From Brachyhypopomus gauderio (lineage: Eukaryota; Chordata; Actinopteri; Gymnotiformes; Hypopomidae): a DNA stretch of 64,000 nucleotides. The translations under genes and the position numbers were made by a program. The notes beneath the pieces were generated by a model. The model was not told the DNA's origin and made no database searches. It saw only the letters and a program-made list of their open reading frames with translations. The stretch spans positions 39,271,490-39,335,489 of the forward strand of contig NC_135213.1 of the NCBI RefSeq assembly GCF_052324685.1, read 5' to 3'. Positions 21,934 to 35,119 of the stretch are shown here, piece by piece (positions within the stretch are counted from its first letter, which is position 1; every line of letters begins with the position of its first letter).

Positions 21934-22974
21934 TTAAACTTTGCTTTCGTCAAAGAATGCTCCCTTAGCAGCAATTACAGCATTGCAGACCTTTGGCATT
22001 CTAGCTGTTAATTTGCTGAGGTAATCTGGATAAATTTCACCCCATGCTTCCAGAAGCCGCTCCCACAAGTTTGATTGGGTTAATGGGCACTTTTTTTGTA
22101 CCATACGGTCAAGATGCTCCCACAACAGCTCAATAGGGTTGAGATCTGGTGACTGCGCTGGCCACTCTATTACCGATAAAACACCAGCTGCCTGCTTCTT
22201 CTCTAAATAGTTTGTGCATAATTTGGAGGTGTGCTTTGGGTCATTGTCCTGTTGCAGGATGAAATTGGCTCCAATCAAGCGCTGTCCACAGGGTATGGCA
22301 TGGTGTTGCAAAATGGAGTGATAGCCTTCCTTATTCAAAATCCCTTTTACCTTGTACAAATCTCCCACTTTACTAGCACCAAAGCAACCCCAGACCGTCA
22401 CATTACCTCCACCATGTTTGACAGATGGTGTCAGGCACTCATCCAGCATCTTTTCAGTTGTTCTGCGTCTCACAAATGTCCGTCTGTGTGATCCAAACAC
22501 CTCAAACTTTGATTCGTCTGTCCATAACACTTTTTTCCAATCTTCCTCTGTCCAATGTCTGTGTTCTTTTGCCCATATTAATATTTTTCTTTTATTAGCC
22601 AGTCTCAGATATGGCTTTTTCTTTGCCACTCTGCCCTGAAGGCCAGCATCCCGGAGTCGCCTCTTCACTGTAGATGTTGACACTGGCATTTTGCGGGTAC
22701 TATTTAATGAAGCTGCCAGATGAGGACCTGTGAGGCGTTGATTTCTCAAACCTGAGACTCTAATGTTGTCTTCTTGCTCAGTTGTGCAGCGGGGCCTTCC
22801 ACTTCTCCTTCTACTCTGGTTAGAGCCTGTCTGTGCTCTCCTCTGAAGGGAGTAGTACACACCATTGTAGGAAATCTTCAGTTTCTTGGCAATGTCTCGC
22901 ATGGAATAGCCTTCATTTCTCAGAACAAGAATAGACTGTCGAGTTTCAATTGAAAGTTGTCTTTTTCTGGCCAT
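21934..22974 (-). CDS. Tc1 transposase, full-length open frame (346 aa), unit 1
   Basis: This is a DDE/D transposase that cuts and pastes its element at TA sites. The start MARKRQLSIETRQ is followed by two helix-turn-helix parts (RDIAKKLKISYNGVYYSLQ; PVSTSTVKRRLRDAGLQGR) with a GRPR AT-hook-like motif at about residue 59. Catalytic residues are the D of WTDESKFEVFG, the second D in [10 protein letters not shown], and the E of DLNPIELLWEHLD, spaced as in DD34E. The length of 346 codons is normal for the family. One residue differs from unit 2: GGNVTVWGC here against GGNVMVWGC there. The frame is open, but the element's 3' part is interrupted. Confidence 0.9.
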   Translation of the reverse strand: MARKRQLSIETRQSILVLRNEGYSMRDIAKKLKISYNGVYYSLQRRAQTGSNQSRRRSGRPRCTTEQEDNIRVSGLRNQRLTGPHLAASLNSTRKMPVSTSTVKRRLRDAGLQGRVAKKKPYLRLANKRKILIWAKEHRHWTEEDWKKVLWTDESKFEVFGSHRRTFVRRRTTEKMLDECLTPSVKHGGGNVTVWGCFGASKVGDLYKVKGILNKEGYHSILQHHAIPCGQRLIGANFILQQDNDPKHTSKLCTNYLEKKQAAGVLSVIEWPAQSPDLNPIELLWEHLDRMVQKKCPLTQSNLWERLLEAWGEIYPDYLSKLTARMPKVCNAVIAAKGAFFDESKV

Positions 22975-23029
22975 TTTGTGAGTTTAATCGAACCAACAAT
23001 TGTAATGCTCCAGATTCTCAACTAGCTTA

Positions 23030-23556
23030 GGGCGTACTCACACTAGGCACGGTTTGCTGGTTCCGTGCTGGGGCCCGGTTATCCCCCCTCCCCACTCCCC
23101 CTCTGGCCTGCACTCACACTGGCTTCAGCAACCCGGCCCGAGCACGCTTACGTCATCACAACGCCGCTTTATTTGGAAAAAAAGCGCGCTCGCACAACAC
23201 TATGGAGTTCACGATTCTCTTTTTATTGTATTTTTGGAGTCGTTTTGGGAGTGCAGAAACACGGTGCAAGCACAGATTTATCGATAATTTAACACAACGA
23301 TTGTCTGCTAATCGCTTTGCCGCTATGACTGTTTAACGTGAGCATCGCATCACTGACGTCATGTTTGAGTTCCAGCGAAATGAACCAATCAGACGAGGCA
23401 CCAAGCGGGCCCGGGCACGGATAGCGCTCACACTAGAAGCGAACCGTGCCCGAGTCCACATGAATCGTGCCCTGGCCCACCTCTTCAAGCGGGCCCGAGC
23501 ACGGTTAACTGATCCGTGCCCGGGCCCGGATCACAGAGCCTAGTGTGAGTACGCCC
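23030..23556. mobile_element. Harbinger-like MITE, unit 1
   Basis: The ends GGGCGTACTCACACTAGGC and its complement GCCTAGTGTGAGTACGCCC are flanked by TTA on both sides (23027-23029 and 23557-23559). The 3-bp TTA duplication and the end sequence fit PIF/Harbinger nonautonomous elements. The interior is GC-rich, with repeated CGGGCCCG motifs and short open frames I do not consider coding. Confidence 0.78.
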
Positions 23557-24026
23557 TTAAAGGAAGGTCAGTTTTACAGCTTCTCTAATCAGCAAAACTG
23601 TTTTCAGCTGTGCTAACCTACTTGCACAAGGGTTTTCAAGGGTTTTCTAAATATCCAATAGCCTCCTTACAGAGTTAGCAAACACAATGTACCATTAGAA
23701 CACTGGAGTGATGGTTATTGGAAATGGGTCTCCATACATCTATGTAGATATTGCATTAACAACCAGGGCCCGTATTTATCAAACTTCTTAGAGTGGAATT
23801 TTGGACTAAAGTGCTGAAAAATTCTTAGATTTGCTCCTACTCACAGAGTTAAGTGTAAGTGCCAGTTATCAAAACTCTCAAGTATAAGAATCACTCTTAC
23901 TCTCCCGAAAAGTTAAGACTGCTCCAGAGGACTCATAAGTTGTTAAGAGTTGCCACTAGGGGGCTGAGATGGCACTGAGAAGACAGAGACGCGTGCAAAC
24001 CTTCACACATTTCAATTTTATAGATA

Positions 24027-25641
<1,615 letters not shown>

Positions 25642-26482
25642 TATGTAAATATGCACATAAATATGCACAATGCACAAATATGCACAATAATTAGGCATTA
25701 GGATAAGCATGGGATTAAATTTTTTTGTTCTTCCTTTCATTTTTTTTCGTGCAAGATTGTAATATTCATGCTGCGATTTTAATACTTTAATTTTAAGCTT
25801 TGACATCTGCCTTGTCAGTTCTTGTATGTCATTTGGGAGTGAGTCCTCTGCCTTCAGACGCCCACTCTTCCTCCGGCCATGGAGGTGTTTGGAAGCGCTG
25901 TCAGAGAGGGAGGGGCAGATGGAGAATCTGCGCTCAAGCCAGCAGGGTCGGGAGCACCAGCAGCTTCTTTATTACTGACGGATGCAATAATTTTGAAGTG
26001 ATTTTACACTTAACTCTGTGAGTAGGAGCAAATCTAAGAATTTTTCAGCACTTAAGTCCAAAATTCCACTCTAAGAAGTTTGAAAAATACAGGCCCAGCT
26101 TTGCGGCACAGCCAGGTGTCGTAAATCAGCTCTTAGACTGACACTTAAGAATTGCTCCTACACTTCGTTTAAAGTGAGACTGAGAGGCTTGATAACTAAC
26201 CTTTAGTCTCAGCTTTTAACTAAGAATTATTTTAGACATAAGTCAATTCTTAGCAGCATTCTTAGGAGTAATTCTAAGAAGTTTGATAAATACGGGCCCA
26301 GACGTTTACAGCTAGAATAGTCATTTACCACATTAATAATGTATAGAGTGTATTTTTGATGCATTTAATGTTAGCAAAATAAAAAAAAACTGCTTTTCTT
26401 TCAAAAATAACATTTCTAAGTGACCCCAAACTTTTGAACAGTAGTGTGTATATATATAATATCATAATGATTGTAACATGGT

Positions 26483-26790
26483 CAAGTCAAATTTATTTAT
26501 ATAGTGCTTTTTACAACACATCACAAAGCAGCTTTACAATTGTATGGGTCCAGATCCCTAATGAGCGACAGAGGCAACAGTGGTGAGGAAAAACTCCCTA
26601 TGATGGTGGGGATTAGGAAGAAATCTCAGGAGGACCAAGACTCAAAAGGGAACCCATCCTCCATTGGGCGGCCCACTAGCATAAGTCTGTATTTATAATC
26701 CAAATATAGTTCTATAGTTGCAGATGGTGAACCTCAGAGAGGAGTTGGCATCAGCGTGCCCTCTGTGGCAATGGTACATCCAAACAAAAT
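26483..26790. mobile_element. Dispersed L2-tail-like repeat, unit 1 half B
   Basis: It begins CAAGTCAAATTTATTTATAT and AGTGCTTTTTACAAC, typical of LINE2-derived tails in fish, then shares the body with 14341-14640. It sits between the Tc1 stack and the region downstream of the cc gene. Confidence 0.5.
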
Positions 26791-26924
26791 GAAGTTCATA
26801 GAATGCGTTTATCATTATTATTATTATTATGAAATGCCATATTATTTATAATCTCTCTAGGGCACAGGTTCGTTTACTACACTTTCTGTAACGTACTAAT
26901 CAGGCAGACAAGGATCCAAGTGCG

Positions 26925-27965
26925 GATAATAGCTGTCTTTATTGAAACAATGATCACAGAGCTATCAAACAGGTGAGGGTGCCATCTAGTTGCAGCTCCA
27001 TTGAATCCCCTGTGGTTCTTTGGCCTAAAGAGAGAGAGGAGAAAAAGACAGGAGAAAATGATTATTATGAGTATTGATGTGATATAAATTTGAATTTGTT
27101 GCACATCCTTGGTTGTTTTTTTTATACGTGTAATGAGTGTATACGTATCCAGTAAGTGTTCTCTTATACTGTGTATTCACCCACTATGGGATATGTATAT
27201 GGGTAGACAAAACTGAGTTGTCATGTGTGAGGAGTAAACTCACATCACTCTGCAGGCACATTTTGAGGCAGACCAGTTCATCAGAACCAAACAGGGCAAG
27301 ACTAGGCTGAGAGCAGATGCTGTTTGCACCATTTTTGTGCATCGCCCCGCACTCAGAAAGAGGAAGCCCCCTGCACAATACGAAATGACAGAAAGAAGAA
27401 ACGGTTAAAAGATGGTCAGCTTGGAAGCAAGAGCCAATCCACAAAGGTGAAAAACAACTCCAGTAGCCGAGCTTCAAAATCCAACAACCCCCAAACAGCT
27501 CAAAATGTGCCATCAAGCCCATTAGACAGAAACATTTGGACTAATCATTACTCCTACAAGTAAATCTGCTTATTAAGAGGTGGATAATTCACTAAAATGC
27601 TTTAATTCACATTTTAATTTGATTCTGATGTCCTTATAATACACAATCAGATTTTTTAAGCGTACTAACCTGTAAAAGTGTATCACAGATGGTCCACTGG
27701 TCCAGCTTGACTGCGCTGCTCGTATTTGCTGTAATCAAACGGGTTCGTTGGAGTGAACGGAGATGGCGCGACTCTCTCGCTATATGGTTCTGGTTCAGAG
27801 GGACTAGGCAAGGGACGATGTCTAGGAGGAGATCAGAGGTCGGTACACGGGGAAAGCAGTAAGACGGAGAGACCGCTCGATACGTGGCATGGCACCAATA
27901 CTTCACAAGAAGAGTGAGGGGGAAGATTAAATAGTTGCGATGGGGAGGCGCGATGAGCGGCAGGT
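26925..27965 (-). other. Spliced-looking region downstream of cc, unit 1 half B
   Basis: The same three blocks and splice signals occur as at 14790-16331, but the long intron is replaced by a short segment (about 27443-27560), so the first two blocks are much closer. The AATAAA, read on the minus strand, is near 26938. Confidence 0.42.
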
Positions 27966-28012
27966 GAACCGCATCTACACGGAGATCATGTGCGGTTCCT
28001 CACACTTTCACT

Positions 28013-28651
28013 TCAGTGCTTGAACCATTTTCGCCATATGCTCCTCCACCATCGTCCCAGAGTTCTCTTCTCAGAGCCCTCAGGTTTTCCGTCTTTCTTC
28101 ACAAACGCTCTAGCCACCATTTGCTTCAGGCGGCATGAAGCCTTATTCCTTCTCAACTCTTCTTCTAGCTCCCCCTTTATCTTTTCATTCTCCTTCATCT
28201 TTTGTCTAAGTTCTTCTACTTCACTCAGTCGTGCCTTTTCGTTTTCCTGGTAGAAGAAGATCTCGTGCCTAAGCTTGATCTTCTCCAGCTCCTCCCTCGC
28301 TGTGTACTCGGCCAACCTTCTCGTCTCCTTTATACACTCCTCCTCCATTAGCTTCCTCTCCTCTTCAACCACCCTCTTTTCATCCTCCAGTTCCTTAAGT
28401 CTGTTCTTCATTTCTTCTCTCTCTCTTGCCCACTCCTTTTCCATCTTCTTGTACTCACTGACAATCTCTCTGTTTTTTATCATCTCTGTTTCTACTTGAT
28501 CTGTGGCTTTATTAATCCTGGATATCATATTTTCAATTGTCATCTTGAACATCTCCTCCTGTTCACTCAGCGTCTGTGTGTAATCCTTTGTTTGTTCCTC
28601 ACTTCTTTTCAGAATTTCACTTTCCATCTCAGTCTGTATACTGCAGTCCAT
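28013..28651 (-). CDS. cc coiled-coil protein, long form (212 aa)
   Basis: This is an open frame of 212 codons with the same start and C-terminus as the 16380 copy. It keeps the 29-residue segment between KIK and EGSEKRT, which contains a basic patch (SCRLKQMVARAFVKK). That segment makes this the likely ancestral form. The gene spans the unit 1/unit 2 junction as I have drawn it and is divergent from gene X of unit 2 (ATG 31619), with about 3 kb between the start codons. Conservation of an open frame in all four full copies, despite many substitutions, argues that it is really coding. Confidence 0.65.
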   Translation of the reverse strand: MDCSIQTEMESEILKRSEEQTKDYTQTLSEQEEMFKMTIENMISRINKATDQVETEMIKNREIVSEYKKMEKEWAREREEMKNRLKELEDEKRVVEEERKLMEEECIKETRRLAEYTAREELEKIKLRHEIFFYQENEKARLSEVEELRQKMKENEKIKGELEEELRRNKASCRLKQMVARAFVKKDGKPEGSEKRTLGRWWRSIWRKWFKH

Positions 28652-28778
28652 CTTCTTTCTTATAACTCTCCACTGTCCACTACTGTATTAATTAGTTGTA
28701 TGTTCAGCTGTGATGCTGTACAGTCTTTCCTTTTTCTCAACAAATATCACACTGGTGTCGACTGCCTTGACGTGCGGC

Positions 28779-28881
28779 CTTATATACGTTCGGTTATGTT
28801 GTGTTATGTCGTTACTATAGAAACGGAATTCTACTACTTACCAACGTCATGCTAAATTTCCTTCGGGATCAATAAAGTATG

Positions 28882-28953
<72 letters not shown>

Positions 28954-28970
28954 GATGTATTGTGACGTCA
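28779..28970 (-). promoter_or_regulatory. cc promoter, type A, split by a retroelement tail
   Basis: The TATA box is at 28779-28787 and the CRE TGACGTCA at 28963-28970. A retroelement tail with a TATC microsatellite (28852-28954) lies between them, so the CRE to TATA distance has grown by about 100 bp relative to the window-start copy. Confidence 0.5.
28852..28954 (+). mobile_element. Retroelement 3' tail with TATC microsatellite, unit 2
   Basis: CTAAATTTCCTTCGGGATCA then AATAAAGTATG and about 18 TATC units, flanked by ATG on both sides. Such endings are typical of 5'-truncated fish LINEs (RTE/Rex type). It is absent from unit 1, where CGTCATG runs directly into TATTGTGACG (about 203-217). 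Confidence 0.65.
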
Positions 28971-29503
28971 TTTCGATTAATCAATTCATAACATCTAAGT
29001 AAACAAAAAACATACTGTGGTTATACTAAATATATATATATATTACTTTATTCAGTAATAGTTATTCCTTTTTAATAATAAGTTCATTATTATACATTTA
29101 TTTTTTTTAAGAAAAAAAATTATGCAGAAGTACCACAATAAACCGCAGCATGAATGAATTTACATTTGAGACTGTTCGTATCTACTGCCATTTTAATTTG
29201 GGCAAATTAATTCTACTTTAAATAATACATTTAAATAAAGGAGTAATGAGATGGAATTGAATGAATTACATTAGAAAAGGAGCACCCTGGCAGCAAAGTA
29301 GATACCTGTCACGTTTTTTATTTAAAAATAAGGAAAATTTTCCGCTGGTCGCTGCGATCATTCCCTCCAGCCCAATCAAGGTCCGGGACCCCTTATATTT
29401 TACACGACGTCTTCACTTTTTTGATAGAAACACCTTCTCTCTCGTTACATTCATCCATCTCTGATTAGTTTTTCGGGTTTGTTGTTCCTGCTGTCAGCGC
29501 TAA

Positions 29504-29553
29504 TCTCGCGAGAACTGACACTCGGGCTACTGCAGGTTGCCATTCTCGCGAGA
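29504..29553 (+). promoter_or_regulatory. TCTCGCGAGA pair, gene X promoter of unit 2
   Basis: Both elements are perfect (29504-29513 and 29544-29553), with the same 40-bp spacing as unit 1. An 837-bp TIR-flanked element starts 53 bp downstream and would fall in the 5' leader or first intron. Confidence 0.58.
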
Positions 29554-29606
29554 CTAGCGACATAGTTCAGTTTGGAGAGGCGCTTGAATGCTTTTAAGAT
29601 TTATAC

Positions 29607-30443
29607 TAGGTATGCTGACGAACCAACGTTCGATGCGAAAAATTCTGGCTCAGTAATGTCTTCCAAACTACGTTGTACTTTTGTAAAGGTGTCATATAAC
29701 ATCACTCCTCACCGCCTAGCAGGTGTATGTTTTTTCCTGAATACTACAGTGACTTCGTCAAGCACAACCCAGCCAATCATCAGGCACTATTTATAGTCAA
29801 CTCTGAGGCGATTTCAGGTCGGGAGACCAGCGAGAAGATACTTTGTTGTTTTCAAGCGGTCTGTTTTCTTCATCAACGCTCCGGACACCATCGAAATATA
29901 TGTGGACCTAAAAATACAGCTTTTATCTCAATACTGACCAAATTTAATCGAAATCCGTGCAGGCGAAAGTATTTTACTAGACCGCGGAAAATAAGTAGTC
30001 ATGATTGACATTGGTGTATCGAACGTCACGGTAGCTAGCAACTTTAGGCTAAAAGCGGCGTCTCGGTTTAACTCGTTCCCACAGTGTTTTCTTGAAATCG
30101 GTACTGATACCAGTGTTGTGTAGTTTAATCTCATTGTTTTCTGATATAACTTGTTGTTAAATGGTAATATAGTTAACATCACTTCGAATTAGATTATGAT
30201 TATGATTAATTATTAATTATGATTAATTAGAATTAGATTATGTGAATTTCAGTCACACGACTTCTATTGTAATTAATGTATTATATTTTAATGTGATACA
30301 TGATATTATAAATATCATAACTTTATCAATTCTCAACCAATTTTCAAAATCCAGGTATCAATTTAAAGGTATATTTCACCTCTGTCTAGATATGTGATTC
30401 TTTTAAAGCTTGAGGCTGTTTGAAAATTTTGTCATTATACCTA
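29607..30443. mobile_element. Unclassified 837-bp TIR-flanked segment, unit 2
   Basis: It is present in units 2 and 3 and missing from unit 1. The ends TAGGTATGCTGAC and, inverted, TAGGTATAATGAC match at 11 of 13 positions, next to TATA on both sides. The interior has no long open frame. It could be a nonautonomous transposon, or ancestral DNA deleted from unit 1 between TATACTA repeats. Confidence 0.5.
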
Positions 30444-30638
30444 TATATACTATATTACAATACGGGAATTTACGGGAAAATATTAATACGGGAGGACATC
30501 GGGAAAGAGGGGTAAAATATGGTAGTAGTTTCCCAGCCAAAACGGGAGAGTTGACGGGTATGCTCTATGCCAGGGGTGGGCAACCTTTGAGACATGGAGT
30601 GTAATGAGTGTGTGGCACTATCAGCAAATAAAATTGGA

Positions 30639-30653
30639 GCGGGGGGGGGGGGG
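30639..30653. repeat. Poly-G run, unit 2
   Basis: About 15 consecutive G at this site; about 18 in unit 3 (56623-56640) and none in unit 1 (near 1098), where the run and GTAGCGA are missing. Confidence 0.7.
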
Positions 30654-33600
30654 GTAGCGAGTGTAAATTGTTAGGGGAGTGGAGGTGTAAATGGACACAA
30701 ATTAAGTATTATATCACGATCGATCGCCAAGTATATGCACACAAAGACAGGACTGAAACGAGTCTTGATCACATGGGTGGACAAGTCAAGCCTCATCTGA
30801 CAATGTGAAATATGGGAAATCTGATCTATAATGTGTGTTCACAAATGTGAGAAATGTTTGATTATGCACCAGTGAACTGAAGCCATTTGAATGTCTAGCA
30901 TTACCTGAACCGCTCCATGTGTCTTCAGTTCAACTTCTTTTCAGGGTGTGTTGGGTCTGCAGGACTGACGGTTGCTAAGATCCTGCGGCGCGTGCGTCTG
31001 TGAATGTCAAGCGATGTGTGCAGCTCAGTCCATCAGTCCCGCAGCAGGGTTGAGATCCAGACCCAAACCAACTGTGAGTATACGTGCTTCTTGATTCGTT
31101 AGGTCAAACAAAACGAAAGATGATTTGATCATTGGTGTGTTTACACGATGCTCTAATGTGATAAAGGACGTTATAAACGACGTGCAAGCAGCTCTTAAAC
31201 ATGCACGTTCGCCTTTATTATATCCACTTTCATTTAGTTGGTAAACGTTTAGCTTCAAGAAGCAGCATAGTACTAACACGATACAGTGCGTAACTCTTAA
31301 GACATTTTGGTGGATACACATGTGGGACTGGAATGTGTGAGCCTTTATTTCCCACCAGACCGGACCGCGTTTACTGGCGGGTCCCAGTTTGTTCCCCGGG
31401 CAACAGGCCACCAACAGTCGCTCCAGCTCTCCAAACGTGTGTTTCAGCATAACAAACGAGCTAAAACCGAATAAAACATGAATGAACGACCCTTTAATTA
31501 GTTTGAAAATGATACATTCACTACACTACAGTTTGTTGGGTAAAAGTTATATTACAGAGGCTGTAATGTTGGGAAGTGCAGTTTCATGTTGTGTTTTTTG
31601 ACTTGCGTGTTGTAGGTGATGGACGTTGGAAGCCACGGAGAAGCTGATGACACAGATGATCTCCTCTGTGCTGGTCTGAATGCTTGTCTTAGACTTTTAC
31701 TCTGATTCTGGATCAGTCTTGTCGGTGTGGGTGGAGGTGCATGCACTTTAACTGAGCTTTAACTGAGCTTTAAAGGAGCCTGTCTATATACAAAGAACTG
31801 ACGCTGTTGTTTAAGGTGCAGCGACTTCTAAATATATTCACACATTATTTTGATCCCAGATACCTCTGTGTTAACGTTCCATATTAACACTGTGTACTGC
31901 AGTAGTTCATGGGTTATAATCTGACCAATCACAACAGCAATGGAGTGTCTTTTCAGTCTTTCATTTTGATGTTAGTTTCTGCCTGTTCTCTGTTCTCAGA
32001 TGGTGTTGAAGAGGTGACCAGTGGTTTCTGTCTGGACCCAGCTGCTCTCTGCAGAGACCACTGCGATCTCCTGCTTGACGCCATCGATGATCAGCTCAGT
32101 AGGCTGCAGGTCAGATGAGAGGCCACTCACAATATTTCTTCCTTTCTGTTTCTTCATTGAAAAACTGCATTTCCAGCAATTAAATGAGTAAATGTTGATG
32201 TTGTGTAACACGTCACAAAGTCACTGGCTCAACACTACAGTGATAACGCAGCTGAAGTGTTGGGAACCAGCGTGCAGACATATTCACGTGTGTCTGGCTC
32301 ACGCACACCTGGCACACCTGGTGAAGGCCTTGCTTGTCCAGTAAGGAAATAACACAATGTCTCTGGTTCCTAAAACTGGGACTAACCCCGTGACCTCCAT
32401 AACAAAATGATAAAAGACATTTCTTTCAGGCAAAAGATCATTTGTTTGATCAGTTATATTAATACAAGGATGCTTTTGTGGGGTCTTATATCCCTGATTT
32501 GTGCCATATAGATACAAGCAGAGAATATGATCATTTAACCAGCAAATGTGTTAAAATTACCTTGTACACTTGCAAAAAAAGCATGAATGTGAAGTGGGTG
32601 AGAATGAGGATATTTACTGCAAAAGTTAAATTTCTAAATTTACGCTAAATTTCTGTTGTGTCCCTAGACTCCCCCGACCAAATGGAGGGAACGGCAAGAC
32701 GGAGAACTTTCTCCACTCAGGTAGACTCAAGGCCTCTCAGGATCACGTTAGAAGATGGCGGTGGGCGTGGCCTGTGATCTGTGGGCGTGATCTGTGGGCG
32801 TGTCATTGGGACCAGTACCACGCTCATCACGTTTTCTCATGCTCTCACCTGTCTCACACCTGATTCAGCTCATTGAGCAGGTGTAGAACTCATCAACCTT
32901 TATGAGATGAGTGAGAATACAAAAATACACTGAGCTTGAGATCCAAGGACTCGGACTGGGAACCAGTGCCTTTCACTGGGTGTCAATTCTGCAGACTGTC
33001 CAGAATCTGGATACTTGAAAAATTTTTATTTTAATTGGATTTTTTTTCCTCTGATTTTTGAAAATAAATATAATCTAAATCATTTTAGGATTATGCCCAA
33101 ATTCAATATTTGTTTTAGGATATAGCACATGTGGTCTTTTTTATATCTTTAAAATTATTTTCAGTGCACCTCAGAAGCAGTAAGTCTATGATTAAAGACT
33201 CTGTCCTGAGCACCACGCCCCCTCCCACTGGCAACACTACCTCCACGCCCAACGAGTCAAACTCTGACCTCCCGGACACTTCCACAGGTAAAACAGGCCG
33301 ATAATGGTCCCGTCCCAGGGTGCAATGCCTCCTGTAACGCCGAACCGTTGCCTGTTTCCCTGCCGTTACAGAGGTCACTATAAACATAGTGGAGCGAGGT
33401 GGCCAGCAAGAACGGGGCAGTGATCGTGTTCGCCTCTTTACTGCCCCCTCCTGGCAGACACTGGGAGCTGCAGGACCCGGTGGCTCGAAGACTGAGCAGT
33501 GTCTTTGGAGACTGGAACGACTGCTGGGAACTACCATTGGGGTGTGTGTGATTTCATCATTACATTAAGACATTACAATATTTGTTATATTATTTATGTA

Positions 33601-35119
33601 TGACACATTTCATAATTTTTTTTTTCATTTTATATTATTATGTATTTTTAAAGTGAAAGGTGAGGCAGATTATATGCCCCGCCCCCCTGAGGGACGAACA
33701 CAACACAACAACAGGACAACTGCCACTGTGGACAAACAGTACAAACAGTACAACAGTATAACAAAGCTAAAATAGCATCTTTAATAGGTAACAGGGGAAG
33801 AGGAGGAAGAGGACGAGGAAGAGGAGGAGAGCGTGTGCACTGAAGACTTCAGCTCAAGATTCAGAGATGTGATGCTGGACGTTCCAGTGCCACGTTCAAC
33901 TGGAACAGGTATGCTGACCTCAGATCAGTTTCCAGTGACCATATAGATTAGGTCGATGGGGATGGGGGTGAGGTGGGAACTGGTCTCAGTTCAGCATAAG
34001 GAAACGAGCTTCTGCCCAGGATTCAAATGACCTACAGGCCTGTTGTGGGATGATACTCATTTGAGTGTCCACAGATGTAATGGAGAAGTCTTAAAAGACT
34101 GGAGAGATTTTAATTATAATGAGTTGAACTGACAGGAATCAACCAGTAGGAGGCAGCATAGCTTTATGTACGTACCTTCTGAACTGGACCTTTATGAAAT
34201 CATGATTTTCATTTAAAAGGGTGCAACAATCTCTTTAAAAATGTTGGGTTTTTTGTCAGTGGGGGACCGTAGGGGCACAGTTAATGTATTTGAGTTAACT
34301 CAAAGTCAAGTTAATGTAGCTGTTATTCTTGATGGTTCTGTCCTAAGCCACAGACAGTCTGAGCAGTGATACTGTACGCGTTACTGAAGCCCAGATGGCA
34401 GGATATCTGAGCACAACACACAACCCCAGTAGGCATTCTTCACAAACGCCCAAACCCAGACCCCTAGCAGGTAGCTCCTGGCTTCATCTGTGAGCCAGAC
34501 CTTCTCTGAGCTGTTTCTGTCGTTAAAATGAAGTAGATTTACTCATACTCACAGTGTCAGACAACAATAATATAGAGTAAAAATATACAGTGCATCAGAA
34601 TAAACCATTTTCAGTGCTGTAGACGTAGGTACTGTGTTCATATAGATCTCTGAGCTTCTGTAGTTCCTCTGAGGAGGACAGACTTGTTCACCACAGACAG
34701 CGATCTGGACTCGCTGCACACAGAACCGGTACTATGGCATATTCAGCATACGCTGAACAGATGCTGTGTATAGTCTTGTGTTTGCTTCGGCATTAAAAGG
34801 CAGTGAACTTGTGAATTGCTTCAGAAAATGCAAAATGCATGAATATAATCACAATGCAACTGAAACTGTAGACAAGCAGCGTGTGTCTGGGTTTGAGGGA
34901 CCAGTTGTGTGGTTCTGACTCACTGTAACGACCTCCATGGTAGGCAGTGTGACCTCTGACCTGAGTGAGTGCTACATTCTTGTGGAAGTTATATATGACA
35001 TGTTTTATGAATCTGGATATGAGTTTACGAGCGTGAATGGCAGTGAAACCTCTCTGCTTGTGTGACGTTACAGCGTGGGAAGGTCAGAACGGATCCTGTG
35101 ATGAAGGACAAACACTCAG

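Noticed and set aside
22231..22639. Plus-strand frames within the Tc1 transposases, also 25050-25349 and 18656-18907
   Set aside because: They are antisense to clear DDE transposases and have no motif of their own.
23054..23292. Proline-rich plus-strand frames
   Set aside because: They fall in the GC-rich interior of the Harbinger-like MITE.
29572..30008. Plus-strand frames of 74 and 93 codons after the unit 2 promoter
   Set aside because: They lie inside the 837-bp TIR-flanked segment, overlap in different frames and have no recognisable domain or splice support.
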